A DNA stretch of 64,000 nt from Streptomyces changanensis (GTDB taxonomy: Bacteria > Actinomycetota > Actinomycetes > Streptomycetales > Streptomycetaceae): positions 1 through 64,000 of the forward strand of contig NZ_CP102332.1 of assembly GCF_024600715.1 (NCBI RefSeq), in the 5' to 3' direction. The translations under genes and the position numbers were made by a program. A model generated the notes under the pieces. It saw only the letters and a program-made list of their open reading frames with translations, was not told the DNA's origin and made no database searches. Positions within the stretch are counted from its first letter, which is position 1. Each line of letters begins with the position of its first letter. This document shows, in pieces, positions 36,551 to 46,428 of this stretch.

Positions 36551-36988
36551 GTGCCCACCAAGAAATCATCCGGTGCAAAGAGCCACTTGATCAACGAGCG
36601 GACCGGTCTGCCCCTCTCGATCGGCATCTGCGCCGCGATGACGCACGGCAGTCAGGGACTTGAAGCCCTGGTACAGGGCATACCGCCCATCGCTCCCGGC
36701 GCGGGCCCCGCCGACCGGCGGCCCGCCGAGCTCCATGGCGACAAGGGCTACGACTACGACGACCCGCGGGAATGGCCCCGCTCGCGCAACATCACCCCGC
36801 GCCTCGCCCGCAGAGGCATCGAGTCCTCCCAGAAGCTGGGCCGCCACCGGTGGACCGTGGAGCGGACGGCGGCGTGGCTGTCCGGGTGCCGCCGCCTGCA
36901 CCAGCGCTACGAGCGCAGGGCCGAGCATTTCCTGGCCTTCGCCGGTATCGCGGCCACCCTCATCCCCTGCCGCCGACTCGGCGGCTGA
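36551..36988 (+). pseudogene. C-terminal half of an IS5-family transposase
   Basis: The frame reads AKSHLINERTGLPLSIGICA, ALVQGIPPIAPGAGPADRRP, ELHGDKGYDYDDPREWPRSR with the second catalytic Asp, and GRHRWTVERTAAWLSGCRRL with the third catalytic Glu, to a stop at 36986-36988. This is the same family whose start survives at 1155-1290. The N-terminal half is missing. Confidence 0.8.
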
Positions 36989-37119
36989 GCCGTCCCCTAT
37001 GATCTCGATTATGGGCAACTTCTCCTGAGCGGACCCTGACGGTCCACAGACATTCGCCCGGCAGGTGCCGGGCCCCGTCAGCGTGCCCGCGCGCTCACCT
37101 CAGGAGACACGACCACACC

Positions 37120-37950
37120 ATGTCCGTTCACTCTGCTCGTTCCGCCCTGGACGACCGCATCGCACGCCTGCGACAGCTCGCCCACGCCGACCCCCGGCTG
37201 GAGGGCGTACTGCTCTACGGCTCGTGGACCGTGGGTGAGGCCGACGCCCATTCCGACATCGAGGCGTACCTCTACATCCAGGACGACTGCCTCGCCGACT
37301 TCGACGGCCCCGGCTTTCTGGCACAGCTCGCACCGCTCCAGCTCTCCTACACCAACATGTACGGCGTCCTCGCCGTCATCTTCGACGACCTGATGCGCGG
37401 CGAGTTCCACCTCACCCCGGCCGGTCCCGGCATCGACGAAGTCCCCACCTGGCAAGGGATGGTGCACCTACCCCGCCCCGACGACGCCATCCTGCTCGAC
37501 CGCACCGGCCAGCTCACCCAGGCCGCCCGACAGCTGGCCACCTTCCAGCCGCCCGAGCCGGTGACCACCGCCCAGCAGCTCACCGACGAGCTGACCAACT
37601 GGACGCTCATGCTCGCCCACGTCCTGGCCCGCGGCGAGATCGCCCGCGCCCACGCCCTGCTGCACACCGTCATCGCACCCCAGCAGCTCCAGCTCTGCCG
37701 TCTGTTGCGCAACAGCACGGCCCACTGGCTCACCCCCAGCCGCGCGCTCGAACAGGACCTGCCCGACACTGACCGCCATCGCTACGCCTCCACCACGGCT
37801 ACCGCCTGCGACCAGGACGTGCGCACGGCGGCACGCAACAGCTGGCGCTGGAGCCGCGACCTGGCCGCCGAGGCCGCCGACCGCTGGACCATCCACCTGC
37901 CGCACGAACTCCACGAACAGATCAGCAACCTCCTGAACGACCCTCGCTGA
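37120..37950 (+). CDS. MNT-type nucleotidyltransferase-like protein (lincosamide/aminoglycoside adenylyltransferase fold)
   Basis: 276 residues from ATG 37120. The nucleotidyltransferase core has LLYGSWTVGEADAHSDIEAY, with the GS and the DxE-type acidic pair (the Asp and Glu of SDIEAY) that bind Mg2+. The remaining 200 residues are helical, beginning PGIDEVPTWQGMVHLPRPDD, as in LinF/Lnu(F)-like and other antibiotic adenylyltransferases. Substrate unknown; antibiotic modification is plausible but unproven. No partner gene. A clear hairpin follows. Confidence 0.75.
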   Translation: MSVHSARSALDDRIARLRQLAHADPRLEGVLLYGSWTVGEADAHSDIEAYLYIQDDCLADFDGPGFLAQLAPLQLSYTNMYGVLAVIFDDLMRGEFHLTPAGPGIDEVPTWQGMVHLPRPDDAILLDRTGQLTQAARQLATFQPPEPVTTAQQLTDELTNWTLMLAHVLARGEIARAHALLHTVIAPQQLQLCRLLRNSTAHWLTPSRALEQDLPDTDRHRYASTTATACDQDVRTAARNSWRWSRDLAAEAADRWTIHLPHELHEQISNLLNDPR

Positions 37951-37961
37951 CATATCCGGCC

Positions 37962-37989
37962 GGGGCCACCGGACTCACCCAGTGGCCCC
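37962..37989 (+). terminator. Terminator of the nucleotidyltransferase gene
   Basis: GGGGCCAC (37962-37969) pairs with GTGGCCCC (37982-37989), 12 bases after the stop. Confidence 0.65.
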
Positions 37990-38544
37990 AGCCTGGCGGC
38001 CACGGCCGCCGCACAACGCCAATCAAGAGCATCTCTGAACCGCCGGGCCGAGGCCCCCACCGCCGTCCAACCGGGACACCGGGCCGGCGCCCCGCTGCCC
38101 CGACCCCTTGCAGCGCCGCTCCGCCTCCGGCCCGCCCACTCCACCGCCGCCCGCCGAGGGGTTCCTCGATTGCCACCTGGCGCCGGTGGAGGACGGACGG
38201 CGGCGAGGGCAGACCGGCGAGCGGTAGCCAGGGCGGCAGGGCGGCTCCACTCCCGCGCCACTGTCACGGGTGCCGCTGTCCGTCGTCTCGCCGCCCCGTC
38301 GCCGCGCCTGGCACCACCGCTGCCCCGCCCCGCACCGCCCCGCCGCGCGTCGTCCGCTGCCGTCCGGTCCGGCGGTCGGTCGCTGCCCCTGCCACGGCCC
38401 GTACCCCACCGCCGCCCTCCGGCCGCCACGCTGTCTCGTCGCCTCTCTACCAGTCTGTTCCCGCCCCGTAGGCCCGTCTCACCGGTCCCGACCTCCTCGC
38501 TGTTCGTCTCTCTGATGCACGCACCGCGGAGAAGACCTCCACAC
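37990..38544. other. Gene-free, pyrimidine-rich GC spacer
   Basis: About 550 bases. Excess C+T on the plus strand, comparable with 36031-36550. No supported frame. Confidence 0.5.
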
Positions 38545-39234
38545 ATGGATCGAGCCGGTCAGGCAGGACGACCTCCCTCACCTGCGACAGCTCGCCGACG
38601 GACGGGCAGCACGGAGGGCCGTATCGACTGGTCCATGGTGAGGGTGGACTCCACCTCCTGCCGAGCCCACCAGCATGCCGCCGAAAGCGCGTAGGGAACC
38701 CCGCGGGCGCCGGGAAAGGACGCACGCCCCGGCAGCACCGTCCCGGCGAGGGCCCGGACGATTTCGGAGCGGTCTCACCGGCAAGATTCATCTCGCCGTA
38801 GGGGGCGGGCGTCCTCCGCTGGCCCTGCTGATCACTCCGGGCCAGTGGGGCGATGTCCCACAGCTCATCCCCGTGATGGATCGTATCCGCGTCGGCCGCC
38901 TCGACGACGGGCGTCCCCGCACCCGCCCTGATCATCTCGGCGGCGACAAGGCGTAATCCTCGCGCCGTTACCGCCGTTACCGCCGCTGCCGGCGTCGACG
39001 GCAGATCAAGCACACCATCCCCCGACAGGGCAGCCAGCCGGCCAACCGACAGCGTCGCGGCAGTCGCGGCGGCCGACCGACCGGCTTCGACGAGACGATC
39101 CACAAGCGAAGGAGTGAAGTTGAGCGGACGACCAACGCCCTCAAGAACTTCCGGGCCGTAGCCACGAGGTTCGACAAACGTGCCTATGCCCCAGGGCACC
39201 GTGACTGTCCTGGCGATCCGGCTCCGGCATTGGG
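38545..39234 (+). pseudogene. Decayed IS5-family transposase
   Basis: Pieces in several frames: DWSMVRVDSTSCRAHQHAAE (first Asp), LTGKIHLAVGGGRPPLALLI and RPRTRPDHLGGDKA (second Asp), and TGFDETIHKRRSEVERTTNA (third Glu), ending near 39234. At least three frameshifts and stops break the frame. Terminal repeats were not recognised. Confidence 0.7.
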
Positions 39235-39362
39235 GATGGATCCATCATCCCTCTGTGGGGAGGTGCCTGTCATCGTTCTTCGGAATGACCTGTAGGTCTG
39301 ATTTGCACCTTTAAGCTTGCGGGCAACAGGCACAACGCACCGATCAGACACGGGAGTCGAGA

Positions 39363-39869
39363 GTGGCGCACGACGTTGCCGCACTGGCCGTGGAGCTCGC
39401 GGACATGGCCTCGGCCGATCACCAGTCCGCGTTCCGCGCGAACAGCGATGACCCTGCCGAGCAGCTGGCCTGGCGGCGGCTGACCGCCCGGCACGGTGAC
39501 CGGCTGGGCGAGATCATGGACGAATACGGCTGGCCGACGGCAGAACTGGTCGGTGAAGAGGCCGCACGTGCAGCATGGCTGATCGCCCAGCACGCCGACC
39601 GGCAGCTCGATGTTCAGCGGCGCGCCCTCCATCTGATGCAGCAGGCGGTGTCGGCAGGCTCGGCCAGCCCGCGCGAGCTGGCCTTCCTGCGCGACCGCAC
39701 GCTGGTCAATGAGGGCCGCAAGCAGGTCTACGGCACTCAAATCGCCGGCGTGAAGGACGGGGTACCGACTCCGTGGCCCTGTGAAGAGCCCGAGCGTATG
39801 AACGAACTCCGTGCAGAAGTCGGCATCGAACCCTTCGACGAGTACGTTGCCAAGTTCCCCCTGGTCTGA
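39363..39869 (+). CDS. DUF6624-type hypothetical protein
   Basis: 168 residues from GTG 39363 with GGGAG upstream. Conserved features are LTARHGDRLGEIMDEYGWPT, EEAARAAWLIAQHADRQLDV and LAFLRDRTLVNEGRKQVYGT, which I associate with DUF6624. Its function is unknown. Soluble, no signal peptide. Codon use is typical. Confidence 0.7.
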   Translation: MAHDVAALAVELADMASADHQSAFRANSDDPAEQLAWRRLTARHGDRLGEIMDEYGWPTAELVGEEAARAAWLIAQHADRQLDVQRRALHLMQQAVSAGSASPRELAFLRDRTLVNEGRKQVYGTQIAGVKDGVPTPWPCEEPERMNELRAEVGIEPFDEYVAKFPLV

Positions 39870-40273
39870 CGCGCTGTTCCAGCCCGGGCCCGGACAGGAG
39901 TCCAGGAACGGGGGAGGAGCCTGGGCCGGGCGCCGGCACGACTGGGTCGCTGATCGTGTCGGATGAGCAGGTGGCGGCCCGGCCGGGGAGGAGACCGCGG
40001 CCGAGGCGGCGCCGGAGGTGACGGCGCTGCCGGAGAAGGCCGTGCGTCAGGCCGTCCGCGAGGTCCTCGCCGAGGAACCCGCTCCCCTCATCGAGCGGCT
40101 CACCACCTGGGCCCAGCCCGGCCTGTCCAGCATTCCTGGAACTTCCCGTCACCAGTCACGGGCCTTCGCAGCCACCAGCGTCCACGTCGGCGAAAGGGCC
40201 GTCGGCCGTACCGTCCGCGTCCGCCGGAACCGAGCAGCCGTCGGCCTCCCCTACCGGCAACCAGCCCGCGCCC
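39870..40273. other. Possible broken 5' region of the next gene
   Basis: About 400 bases. A frame around 40020-40130 reads VTALPEKAVRQAVREVLAEE and another frame from about 40130 supplies a Ser/Pro-rich linker (AVPSASAGTEQPSASP) in frame with 40274. They may be parts of one gene with a frameshift. Confidence 0.35.
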
Positions 40274-40627
40274 ATGACGAAAGAGCGCGCGATCCACCGG
40301 TACGAGCAGTACCTCCACGGCCTTGGGCGTGAGGACATCGACACGGTCTGCGAAGTGGCCGGGCCGGGCGCGAAGAAGGCACAGGACCAGGGATTCGGTC
40401 CCTGCACATCGACGTACGTCATCGTGTTCCAGATGATTTCACCCGAGCAGAAGAAGGCCCTGCAAACCGCGACGGTCGATCCGCAGCGCGTCGTCGTGCG
40501 CACCCTCGACAAGATCGAGATGCCGCTCGAAGCGGTCAGGTCCTCCGCCACCTTCACCGAGAGCGACCTCGGCAGCTACACCCTGGAGTACCTCAAGAAC
40601 GACTATTACATTACCGATGGGCAGTGA
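40274..40627 (+). CDS. C-terminal domain of a probable secreted hypothetical protein
   Basis: 117 residues from ATG 40274 (the real start may lie upstream in the in-frame Ser/Pro-rich linker). It is a compact alpha+beta domain with MTKERAIHRYEQYLHGLGRE, two Cys (VCEVAG and GPCTS) and the end SYTLEYLKNDYYITDGQ. Similar domains sit at the C-terminus of Streptomyces lipoproteins behind a Ser/Pro linker. A lipobox was not found, so the N-terminus is probably lost or displaced. Confidence 0.5.
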   Translation: MTKERAIHRYEQYLHGLGREDIDTVCEVAGPGAKKAQDQGFGPCTSTYVIVFQMISPEQKKALQTATVDPQRVVVRTLDKIEMPLEAVRSSATFTESDLGSYTLEYLKNDYYITDGQ

Positions 40628-42020
40628 CCTGCCGTACGCGAAACCGCCTGGCGGTTGTGTCGGCACGGTCACACAGCGATCGATGTCGTGAGAAGTATCC
40701 GTGCGCGCGGCCTGTCGCCCCCCACTGACACCGCCCGGAGGCTGGCAGGCCATCCGACGAGCTGTGGGCAGGCCAGCGCCGCGGAGCCTCTCCCCCGTCC
40801 AACGGGCGTACGCGGTCGTGGATGCCTTCCAAGGCTCCGGCCCCGGTCCCTGGCCGTGCAGGTAGTACAACCCCAAGTCGCCGTCGAGGGCGGCCAGCAG
40901 TTCCGCCGCGCTGCGGATCCGGTGCGGCCACGAGGCCTCGCCGCACCAGGTGTCCGTGCTGGTCATGCAGATGTCCCTGCCGGTCATGGCCGAGGAGATC
41001 AACCAGCCTCGGGGCCTCGGGGCCGCGGCACCCACGCGCTCGGGCGGGGCGGGCGCGGCAGGCAGCGGGCGGCGGCCAGGGCTCCGAAGCGGCACCGCGG
41101 GCGCCGGTCGGGGAACACTGCGGGAACCCTCCGCAGCCCCACACTCCGGTCCGGACGCCGTCACCGTGAGATCACGCACCCACCGGCCCTCAACGGGGTT
41201 GTGACATCGCAGGGTTGACGGTTGGTCTCAGGGCGCCGAGGTGAGGCGCCCGAGGGTGAGAACGAGGCGCTCTGCCGTACCGGTCGGCGGCCAGGGGAAG
41301 TCGGGCAGGCTCGCACGGAGCAGACCCGCCCGTGCAGGGCGGTCCACAGCCTCCGGCGCCGTCGCCGACGAACCACTCAAGCGCGGCACCGGAGGCGAGT
41401 CGGACGACTTCCCCGGCGCTCTGCGCGCGGCGCGGACCCGCCTGCACCAGGCGACCTCCGCGCCTGCCGTCCTGCGCCGCGCGCTGCCCTGGAGCGTGGA
41501 GCCGACGCCGGGCCGGCCCAGTACGTCCACCCCCGCACCGGGGAGACCACGGGCGGCCGCGACGCCAGCCCGGGCTGGGACGACGATCAGAAGCAGACGG
41601 TCAAGCGGCTGCGGATGGACTGCACCGACCTGTCCGTCCGCATCGCCGTCCACCCTCACTGGGCCACCGTCGAAACCGAGAAGCATGGCGGCCCGTACCC
41701 AGCTCAAGCACGCCACCGCCCCTTCGGCCACGCCGGTACCGGACGTCACCCGAGTCGCGTGCCCCCCGCTCCCACCCGGTACTCGGACGCTCTCGCGCGG
41801 GCTGACCGGCAAGATCCACCTCGTCTGCGACGGACACGGTCGATCCCCGGCCTTCCTCGTCACCGCCGGCGACCGCGACGCTTGCGCCCGGGCCCACGTC
41901 GTCATCGCCCGCGTCCGCGTCGACCCGCCGGTGCCGGGAAGGCCCGGTATCCGACCGTCCCTTAGGGCGCGTTCCCTTTGACGGTTCCGTCCGCCCGTCT
42001 CCGTCCGTCGGCCGAGTGCC
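40628..42020. other. Degenerate region with an IS5 relic
   Basis: About 1.4 kb with no intact gene. At 41790-41965 plus-strand LTGKIHLVCDGHGRSPAFLV is a small IS5-family transposase relic. At about 41590-41700 a frame reads VKRLRMDCTDLSVRIAVHPH, possibly from a phage or plasmid protein. On the minus strand a frame from 40966 reads MTSTDTWCGEASWPHRIRSA and LYYLHGQGPGPEPW but overlaps the previous gene and could not be confirmed. Confidence 0.35.
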
Positions 42021-42977
42021 TCAGCGCGCCGGATCCAGCCAGGGCCTGCGCCCGGGTCCTGTCGGGTGTGTCCCCGTGACGCCCATGACCAGTGAGTAGA
42101 GGCTGGTCTCCGCCGTGATGAACAGACGGTTGCGCTTGGCGGCGCCCCAGGAGATGTTGGCCACCGCCTCCGGCACGTGCAACCGGCCGATCAGTGTGCC
42201 GTCAGGGTCGTAGCAGTGCACGCCGTCCGCCATCGCGGCGGCCCAGAGTCGGCCGTCCTCATCGAAGCGGAGGTTGTCGAAGCGGGCCGCCGCGCGGGCT
42301 CCGGCCGCCGCGAAGACGCGGCCGTCCGACAGCGTGCCGTCGTCCCGTACGTCGAAGACCCGAATGAACCCCGCCTGGGTGTCGGAGACGTACAACTGCC
42401 GCTCGTCGGGCGAGAAGACGAGGCCGTTCGGCGCGCCGAAGCCGTCGGCGACCAGGCTTACCCGGCCCGTGGCCGGGTCGATTCGGTACACGTTGTTGGA
42501 GCCGATCTCGCTCTGCGCACGGTAGCCCTCGTAGTCGCTGGTGATCCCGAAGTCCGGGTCGGAGAACCAGATCGAACCGTCGGACTTCACCGTCGCGTCG
42601 TTCGGGCTGTTCAGGCGCTTTCCCTGCCAGCGGTCGGCCAGCACGGTGATGGTGCCGTCGTGCTCGGTACGCGTCACCCGGCGGTTTCCCTGCTCGCAGG
42701 TGACGAGTCGCCCCTCGAGGTCCAGGGTGTTGCCGTTCGTGTGCCCGGCGGAGCGGCGGAAGACGCTGACGGAGCCCGTCTCCTCGTCCCAGCGCAGCAT
42801 CCGGTCGTTGGGAATGTCGCTCCAGATCAGCTGCCGCCAGGCGGGCAGGTAGACCGGCCCTTCGGCCCAGCGGCAGCCGGTGTACAGGACCTCGAGGCCC
42901 TCGTCACCGTTCGTGCACCGTCCGGCACGGAACCGGTCGTCGAAGCTCTCGTACAGCGCGGGGCTCTCACCGGACAT
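42021..42977 (-). CDS. SMP-30/gluconolactonase-like beta-propeller hydrolase
   Basis: 318 residues, ATG 42977, GGAAGGA upstream. A six-bladed propeller: the metal-binding Glu is in CRWAEGPVYLPAWRQL, the Asn in LNSPNDATVKSDGSIWFSDP and the Asp in APNGLVFSPDERQLYVSDTQ or NLRFDEDGRLWAAAMADGVH. It hydrolyses sugar lactones (gluconolactone and related). Divergent from an Lrp-type regulator with a 110-base gap. Catalytic residues look intact. Confidence 0.85.
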   Translation of the reverse strand: MSGESPALYESFDDRFRAGRCTNGDEGLEVLYTGCRWAEGPVYLPAWRQLIWSDIPNDRMLRWDEETGSVSVFRRSAGHTNGNTLDLEGRLVTCEQGNRRVTRTEHDGTITVLADRWQGKRLNSPNDATVKSDGSIWFSDPDFGITSDYEGYRAQSEIGSNNVYRIDPATGRVSLVADGFGAPNGLVFSPDERQLYVSDTQAGFIRVFDVRDDGTLSDGRVFAAAGARAAARFDNLRFDEDGRLWAAAMADGVHCYDPDGTLIGRLHVPEAVANISWGAAKRNRLFITAETSLYSLVMGVTGTHPTGPGRRPWLDPAR

Positions 42978-43087
42978 CGGGTGTCCTTCCGTCCAACAAA
43001 TGGCGACCATGGAGAATCTGGTTCGACTCAAGTGCGAGATTGCAGGATGGCATATGGTCTGCACAAGGTCATGCCGAACGGAGAGTT

Positions 43088-43564
43088 GTGGATCACATCG
43101 ATCGCATCCTGCTGACGCAGCTTCAGCAGGACGCCACCCAGTCGTACGCCGCGCTCGGCCGGGCCGCCGGCCTGTCCGCCGGTGCCGCTCACGAGCGGGT
43201 CAGGAAGCTGCGGGAACGGGGGGTCATCCGACGCACGATGGCCGAGGTGGACCCGGCGGCGGTCGGGTGCGGCGTCCTGGCCTACGTGATGGTCGAGTCG
43301 ACCTCATGGATGGGAGACTCGGCGGAGAGCTTCGCCGCACTCCCCGAGATCATGGAGGCACACGTCATCGCGGGCAGCGCGTCGGTGCTGGTGAAGGTGA
43401 GAACCGCGACCACCGAGCAGCTCCAGGACGTACTGCGCAGGATCTACGCGATCGACGGCGTCAGCGGGACGCAGGCGACGGTCGTCCTGGAGACCTTCTT
43501 CGAGCGCCCGGTCTCCGCACTCCCCGCGGATCCGCAGGACGTCTCCCCGCAGAGCGCCGGCTGA
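43088..43564 (+). CDS. Lrp/AsnC-family regulator
   Basis: 158 residues from GTG 43088, GGAGAG just upstream. Short HTH (VDHIDRILLTQLQQDATQSY, then GLSAGAAHERVRKLRERGVI), then an RAM/effector domain (AEVDPAAVGCGVLAYVMVES, VLVKVRTATTEQLQDVLRRI). Likely regulates the divergent lactonase; the intergenic region is 110 bases long. Confidence 0.88.
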   Translation: MDHIDRILLTQLQQDATQSYAALGRAAGLSAGAAHERVRKLRERGVIRRTMAEVDPAAVGCGVLAYVMVESTSWMGDSAESFAALPEIMEAHVIAGSASVLVKVRTATTEQLQDVLRRIYAIDGVSGTQATVVLETFFERPVSALPADPQDVSPQSAG

Positions 43565-44110
43565 GCGGTACCTGGCCCAAACCCGCCCGGCGGCGCGGCG
43601 GTGGACGAGACACCCCGGGGGCGACCGGACGGGGCAACACCGCCCCGCCCAGGGGAACGGACGGACGCGGTGGCCGAGCCGGGAACGGAACGGCAGCCCA
43701 AGCCGGCACCACCGGTGAACGCCGGCCAGGCGGTGGCGGAACAACGACGCCTACGGCGGACGCACCCGCGACACGGCGACGGCCCAGCGGGCTCGCGGCC
43801 TTCGGGACGGCGGCTCGATGGCAGAACGGTGCCGCGGCGGCAGGGCGGCGGCAACGGCCGCGGTCCGCGGGCCAGCGGCAGGCAGACCGCGAAGAAGAGG
43901 CAGGAGGCACCGGCCTGGGCCGGGGCTGGGGCTGGGCGCGCCACGGCCGCGCGCGGCCGGACAGCGGCCGGCGTCGCAACGGGGAGCTGCCATCCGGTCC
44001 GGCCGGCAGCACGACAACGCGCCGGGCAAGGCTGCCGAGCGGCACGTCGAGTAAAGGGGGACGACCGTACGACCAGCCCGGTCCATGTCCCGACGCGGCG
44101 CGCGTACGAC
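43565..44110. other. Gene-free, purine-rich GC spacer
   Basis: About 550 bases between two convergent genes. G+A excess on the plus strand with runs such as GGCGGCGGC. No supported frame. Confidence 0.5.
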
Positions 44111-44146
44111 GGCCCCAGCCACAGATCCACCTCTGTGGCTGGGGCC
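44111..44146 (-). terminator. Perfect 15-bp terminator hairpin of the GH43 arabinanase gene
   Basis: Bases 44111-44125 and 44132-44146 are exact reverse complements around a 6-base loop. It is 73 bases past the stop at 44219. Confidence 0.75.
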
Positions 44147-44218
44147 GATCCCCGCGCACGGGGAGCAGCGCAGGCGGTCCTTGCGTCGGACCACCGTCTC
44201 CTCGCGGCCGAGCGCCGG

Positions 44219-45286
44219 TCAGTAGGTGGTGGGCCAGCCGCCTCTCCAGTTCAGCAGGTTGACCCCGAGCTTCGGAGCACCCTTGCCCTTGCCGTCGTAG
44301 TAGTGGTAGACGAGCAGGTCCTTGCCGCCGTCGGGCATGATGTCCTGGCCGCCGGGGCCGATCACGGATCCGTGTGACGCCATGACCACGGTGCCGCCGT
44401 CGTTGTTCATCGCGACGCCGTTGCGGTCGTAGTAGGGCCCGGTGGGCTTGGTGGCCCGGCCGACCTTGATCTTGTAGGTGGAGGCGGTACCGCTGCAACA
44501 GGTGTCATACGAGGCGAAAAGGTAGTAGTACCCGTTCCGCTTGACCACGGTCGGGCCCTCCACCGCCCTCGGCGCCGCGGAACGCGAGGCGAGCGAGTGG
44601 CGGGTGGTGTCCCCCGCGTACTGCTTGCCGGTCCCCGGGTCGAGACGGATCATCTTGATCCCGCTCCAGTGGGAGCCGAACGCCAGCCACCACTTGCCGT
44701 CGTCATCGACGAACAGGTCCGGGTCGATCGCGTTGTAGTCGTTGCCGGCCGTCGAGGAGTAGACGATGCCCTGGTCCTTCCAGCTGCCCGGCAGGCCGGT
44801 CGTGGAGGTGGCGAGGGCGATGGCGGAGGTGTTGGAGTGGAACTTGGAGACGGAGTAGTACATCAGGTACCGGCCGCCGTGATGGGAGAGGTCGGGTGCC
44901 CACGGGTCGTTTTCGGCCGAGTAGCGCGACCACCAAGCGGGCGGCTTCGAGAAGGCGTCGCCCTTGCGGCTGAAGGCGACGCGGTCGGTGGAGGTGCGGA
45001 CCTCCAGGTTGCCGTGGGTGGAGTGGAGCAGGTAACGCCCGTCGGGCGCACGGAACATGGTCGGATCGTGGACGACGACGTCACCGGTGACCCGCCCGGG
45101 ACCGGGATAGGCGGACGCGCTCGAGGGCGCCGCCGCGGCCTTCGGCTGTGCCTCCTCTCCGAACACCCCGAAAGCCGTGCCGTAGGCCATGGCCCCTGCG
45201 GCGGCCAGCGCCAGCGGAATCCCTGCCAGCAGGACCGTCTTCCTTCGGCGGTGCCGCGCCTTGCCGCGGCCGTTCAGCTCTGTCAT
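44219..45286 (-). CDS. Secreted GH43 family arabinanase (endo-alpha-1,5-L-arabinosidase-like)
   Basis: 355 residues from ATG 45286. N-terminal region is basic (RHRRRKTVLLAGIPLALAAA) followed by a hydrophobic core: a signal peptide or signal anchor. GH43 five-bladed propeller residues: catalytic base Asp74 in VVHDPTMF, the pKa modulator Asp in NAIDPDLFVDDD, and the acid Glu in AVEGPTVVKRNGYYYL. It acts on arabinan. Not in an operon. An acidic Gly/Pro-rich linker follows the signal. No CBM is attached. Confidence 0.88.
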   Translation of the reverse strand: MTELNGRGKARHRRRKTVLLAGIPLALAAAGAMAYGTAFGVFGEEAQPKAAAAPSSASAYPGPGRVTGDVVVHDPTMFRAPDGRYLLHSTHGNLEVRTSTDRVAFSRKGDAFSKPPAWWSRYSAENDPWAPDLSHHGGRYLMYYSVSKFHSNTSAIALATSTTGLPGSWKDQGIVYSSTAGNDYNAIDPDLFVDDDGKWWLAFGSHWSGIKMIRLDPGTGKQYAGDTTRHSLASRSAAPRAVEGPTVVKRNGYYYLFASYDTCCSGTASTYKIKVGRATKPTGPYYDRNGVAMNNDGGTVVMASHGSVIGPGGQDIMPDGGKDLLVYHYYDGKGKGAPKLGVNLLNWRGGWPTTY

Positions 45287-45516
45287 GCGTGTGTACCCAT
45301 CTGTCCGTACGTGGGGGGCGCCCGTGAGGAACGGGCTGCCCAACAGTTGCCGCAGACTCGAGAACGGTTGCCGTCCCGCCGAAACACCTGCCTACAGCCG
45401 CTGCCCCCGGGCAGAGGGAGACGGTCGGTCCCCGGCTGCCCGGCGCGCAGCTCTCGCCGGTTCGGGTGATCAGAGGCGTCCGGCCCCGGACGGTCTGCCG
45501 TGCTCGGCGGGAGGGG
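45287..45516. other. Upstream region of the GH43 gene
   Basis: About 230 bases, no CebR box or other clear operator found. Confidence 0.4.
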
Positions 45517-45823
45517 TCATGCGACGTCATAGGATCGGCGGACGTTGCGGAGGTGCCCGGCTTTCGGGTCCTCGCCACGGGTCCGGAAGGAGTCGTTGAC
45601 GATCTCGCCCCAGGCGGTGCCGGCTTCTGCTTCCCCCACACGAAGCGCCGGATCCGGCCGCCACATGCAGGACACGGCAGCCATCATCGCCAGGCGCGAA
45701 GCTGGACTCCGCCGCGACGTCATCGTCGGGGAAGACGAGAAGGCAGCCGTTCCCGGGAAGCGTCCGGTCCTCGCCACGCACATGCGCCGCTGGGCCCCAG
45801 TCCACCTGCGCCGGCAGAACCAT
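45517..45823 (-). pseudogene. Fragment of a DUF1963 (YwqG-like) protein
   Basis: Two minus-strand frames: LPAQVDWGPAAHVRGEDRTL with GCLLVFPDDDVAAES, then a frameshift to GEAEAGTAWGEIVNDSFRTR and GEDPKAGHL. This matches the middle of DUF1963-type proteins. N- and C-termini are lost. Low to moderate confidence in the family. Confidence 0.45.
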
Positions 45824-45955
45824 CAGCTCCCTCGACGAAGGGGCCGCCCTGGCGACGCAACGGCGTTAAACCCCTCCAGGACCGCGTCGCCACCGGCAAT
45901 CCCGTGCAGGCGAAAAGGCGTCCCGGAGGGGTACCGGGCCGTGCATGATGGACGC

Positions 45956-46156
45956 GTGCCGAGCTACGTGCCCTCCCCGGATGAAGTGACCGCCGCGATG
46001 ACCGAGAACGGTGGGTGGACGAAGAAGCAGCTCGCGGAGTGGGGCATCCCGTTTCCGCCGCCGCCGGGGTGGCGGCGGCACCTGGAGGCGAAGTGGCGCG
46101 GTGAGGACGGCGCCGACCTGCCCCGGCAGGAGCCCGACCAGGACGCCCTCTTCTGA
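45956..46156 (+). CDS. 66-residue hypothetical protein
   Basis: GTG 45956. Sequence VPSYVPSPDEVTAAMTENGG, then KQLAEWGIPFPPPPGWRRHL; contains a helix-turn-like segment and a Pro-rich loop. Codon use is good and the stop at 46156 is followed 147 bases on by a strong hairpin. Function unknown. Confidence 0.55.
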   Translation: MPSYVPSPDEVTAAMTENGGWTKKQLAEWGIPFPPPPGWRRHLEAKWRGEDGADLPRQEPDQDALF

Positions 46157-46303
46157 CCCGCCGACCCGCAGCTACCCCGGGCTGTCACCGTTCTCTTCCC
46201 CGGCGCGCAGGTCCGGAGTGCCGCGAGATCCCGAGAGGTGGTCCGGGATGCTCGGGGGGCGGCCGGCCGCGGACTGGCCCTCCCTACGGAACCCGCCCAC
46301 GCC

Positions 46304-46335
46304 GGAGGCCCCGGGCGGGAACACCCGGGGCCTCC
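46304..46335. terminator. Perfect 12-bp bidirectional terminator
   Basis: Bases 46304-46315 pair with 46324-46335. It lies between the convergent genes ending at 46156 (plus) and 46429 (minus). Confidence 0.8.
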
Positions 46336-46428
46336 TCGTACGGGCAAGCGTGCCTCAGCGGGCGCGGGCCCGCGTCGCCCGGGACGGTGCCGGTCGCGGG
46401 AACCGTCCCCAGGCGGGCGACGGCCTGC

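Noticed and set aside
40439-40966. Minus-strand frame beginning MTSTDTWCGEASW.
   Set aside because: Its start has a plausible RBS but it runs through the previous plus-strand gene, so only a fragment might be real; kept as a note.
44147-44175. CGATCCCCGCGCACGGGGAG resembles a type I-E CRISPR repeat of actinomycetes.
   Set aside because: Only a single copy, with no regularly spaced second repeat and no cas genes. The similarity is limited to a GC-rich hairpin.
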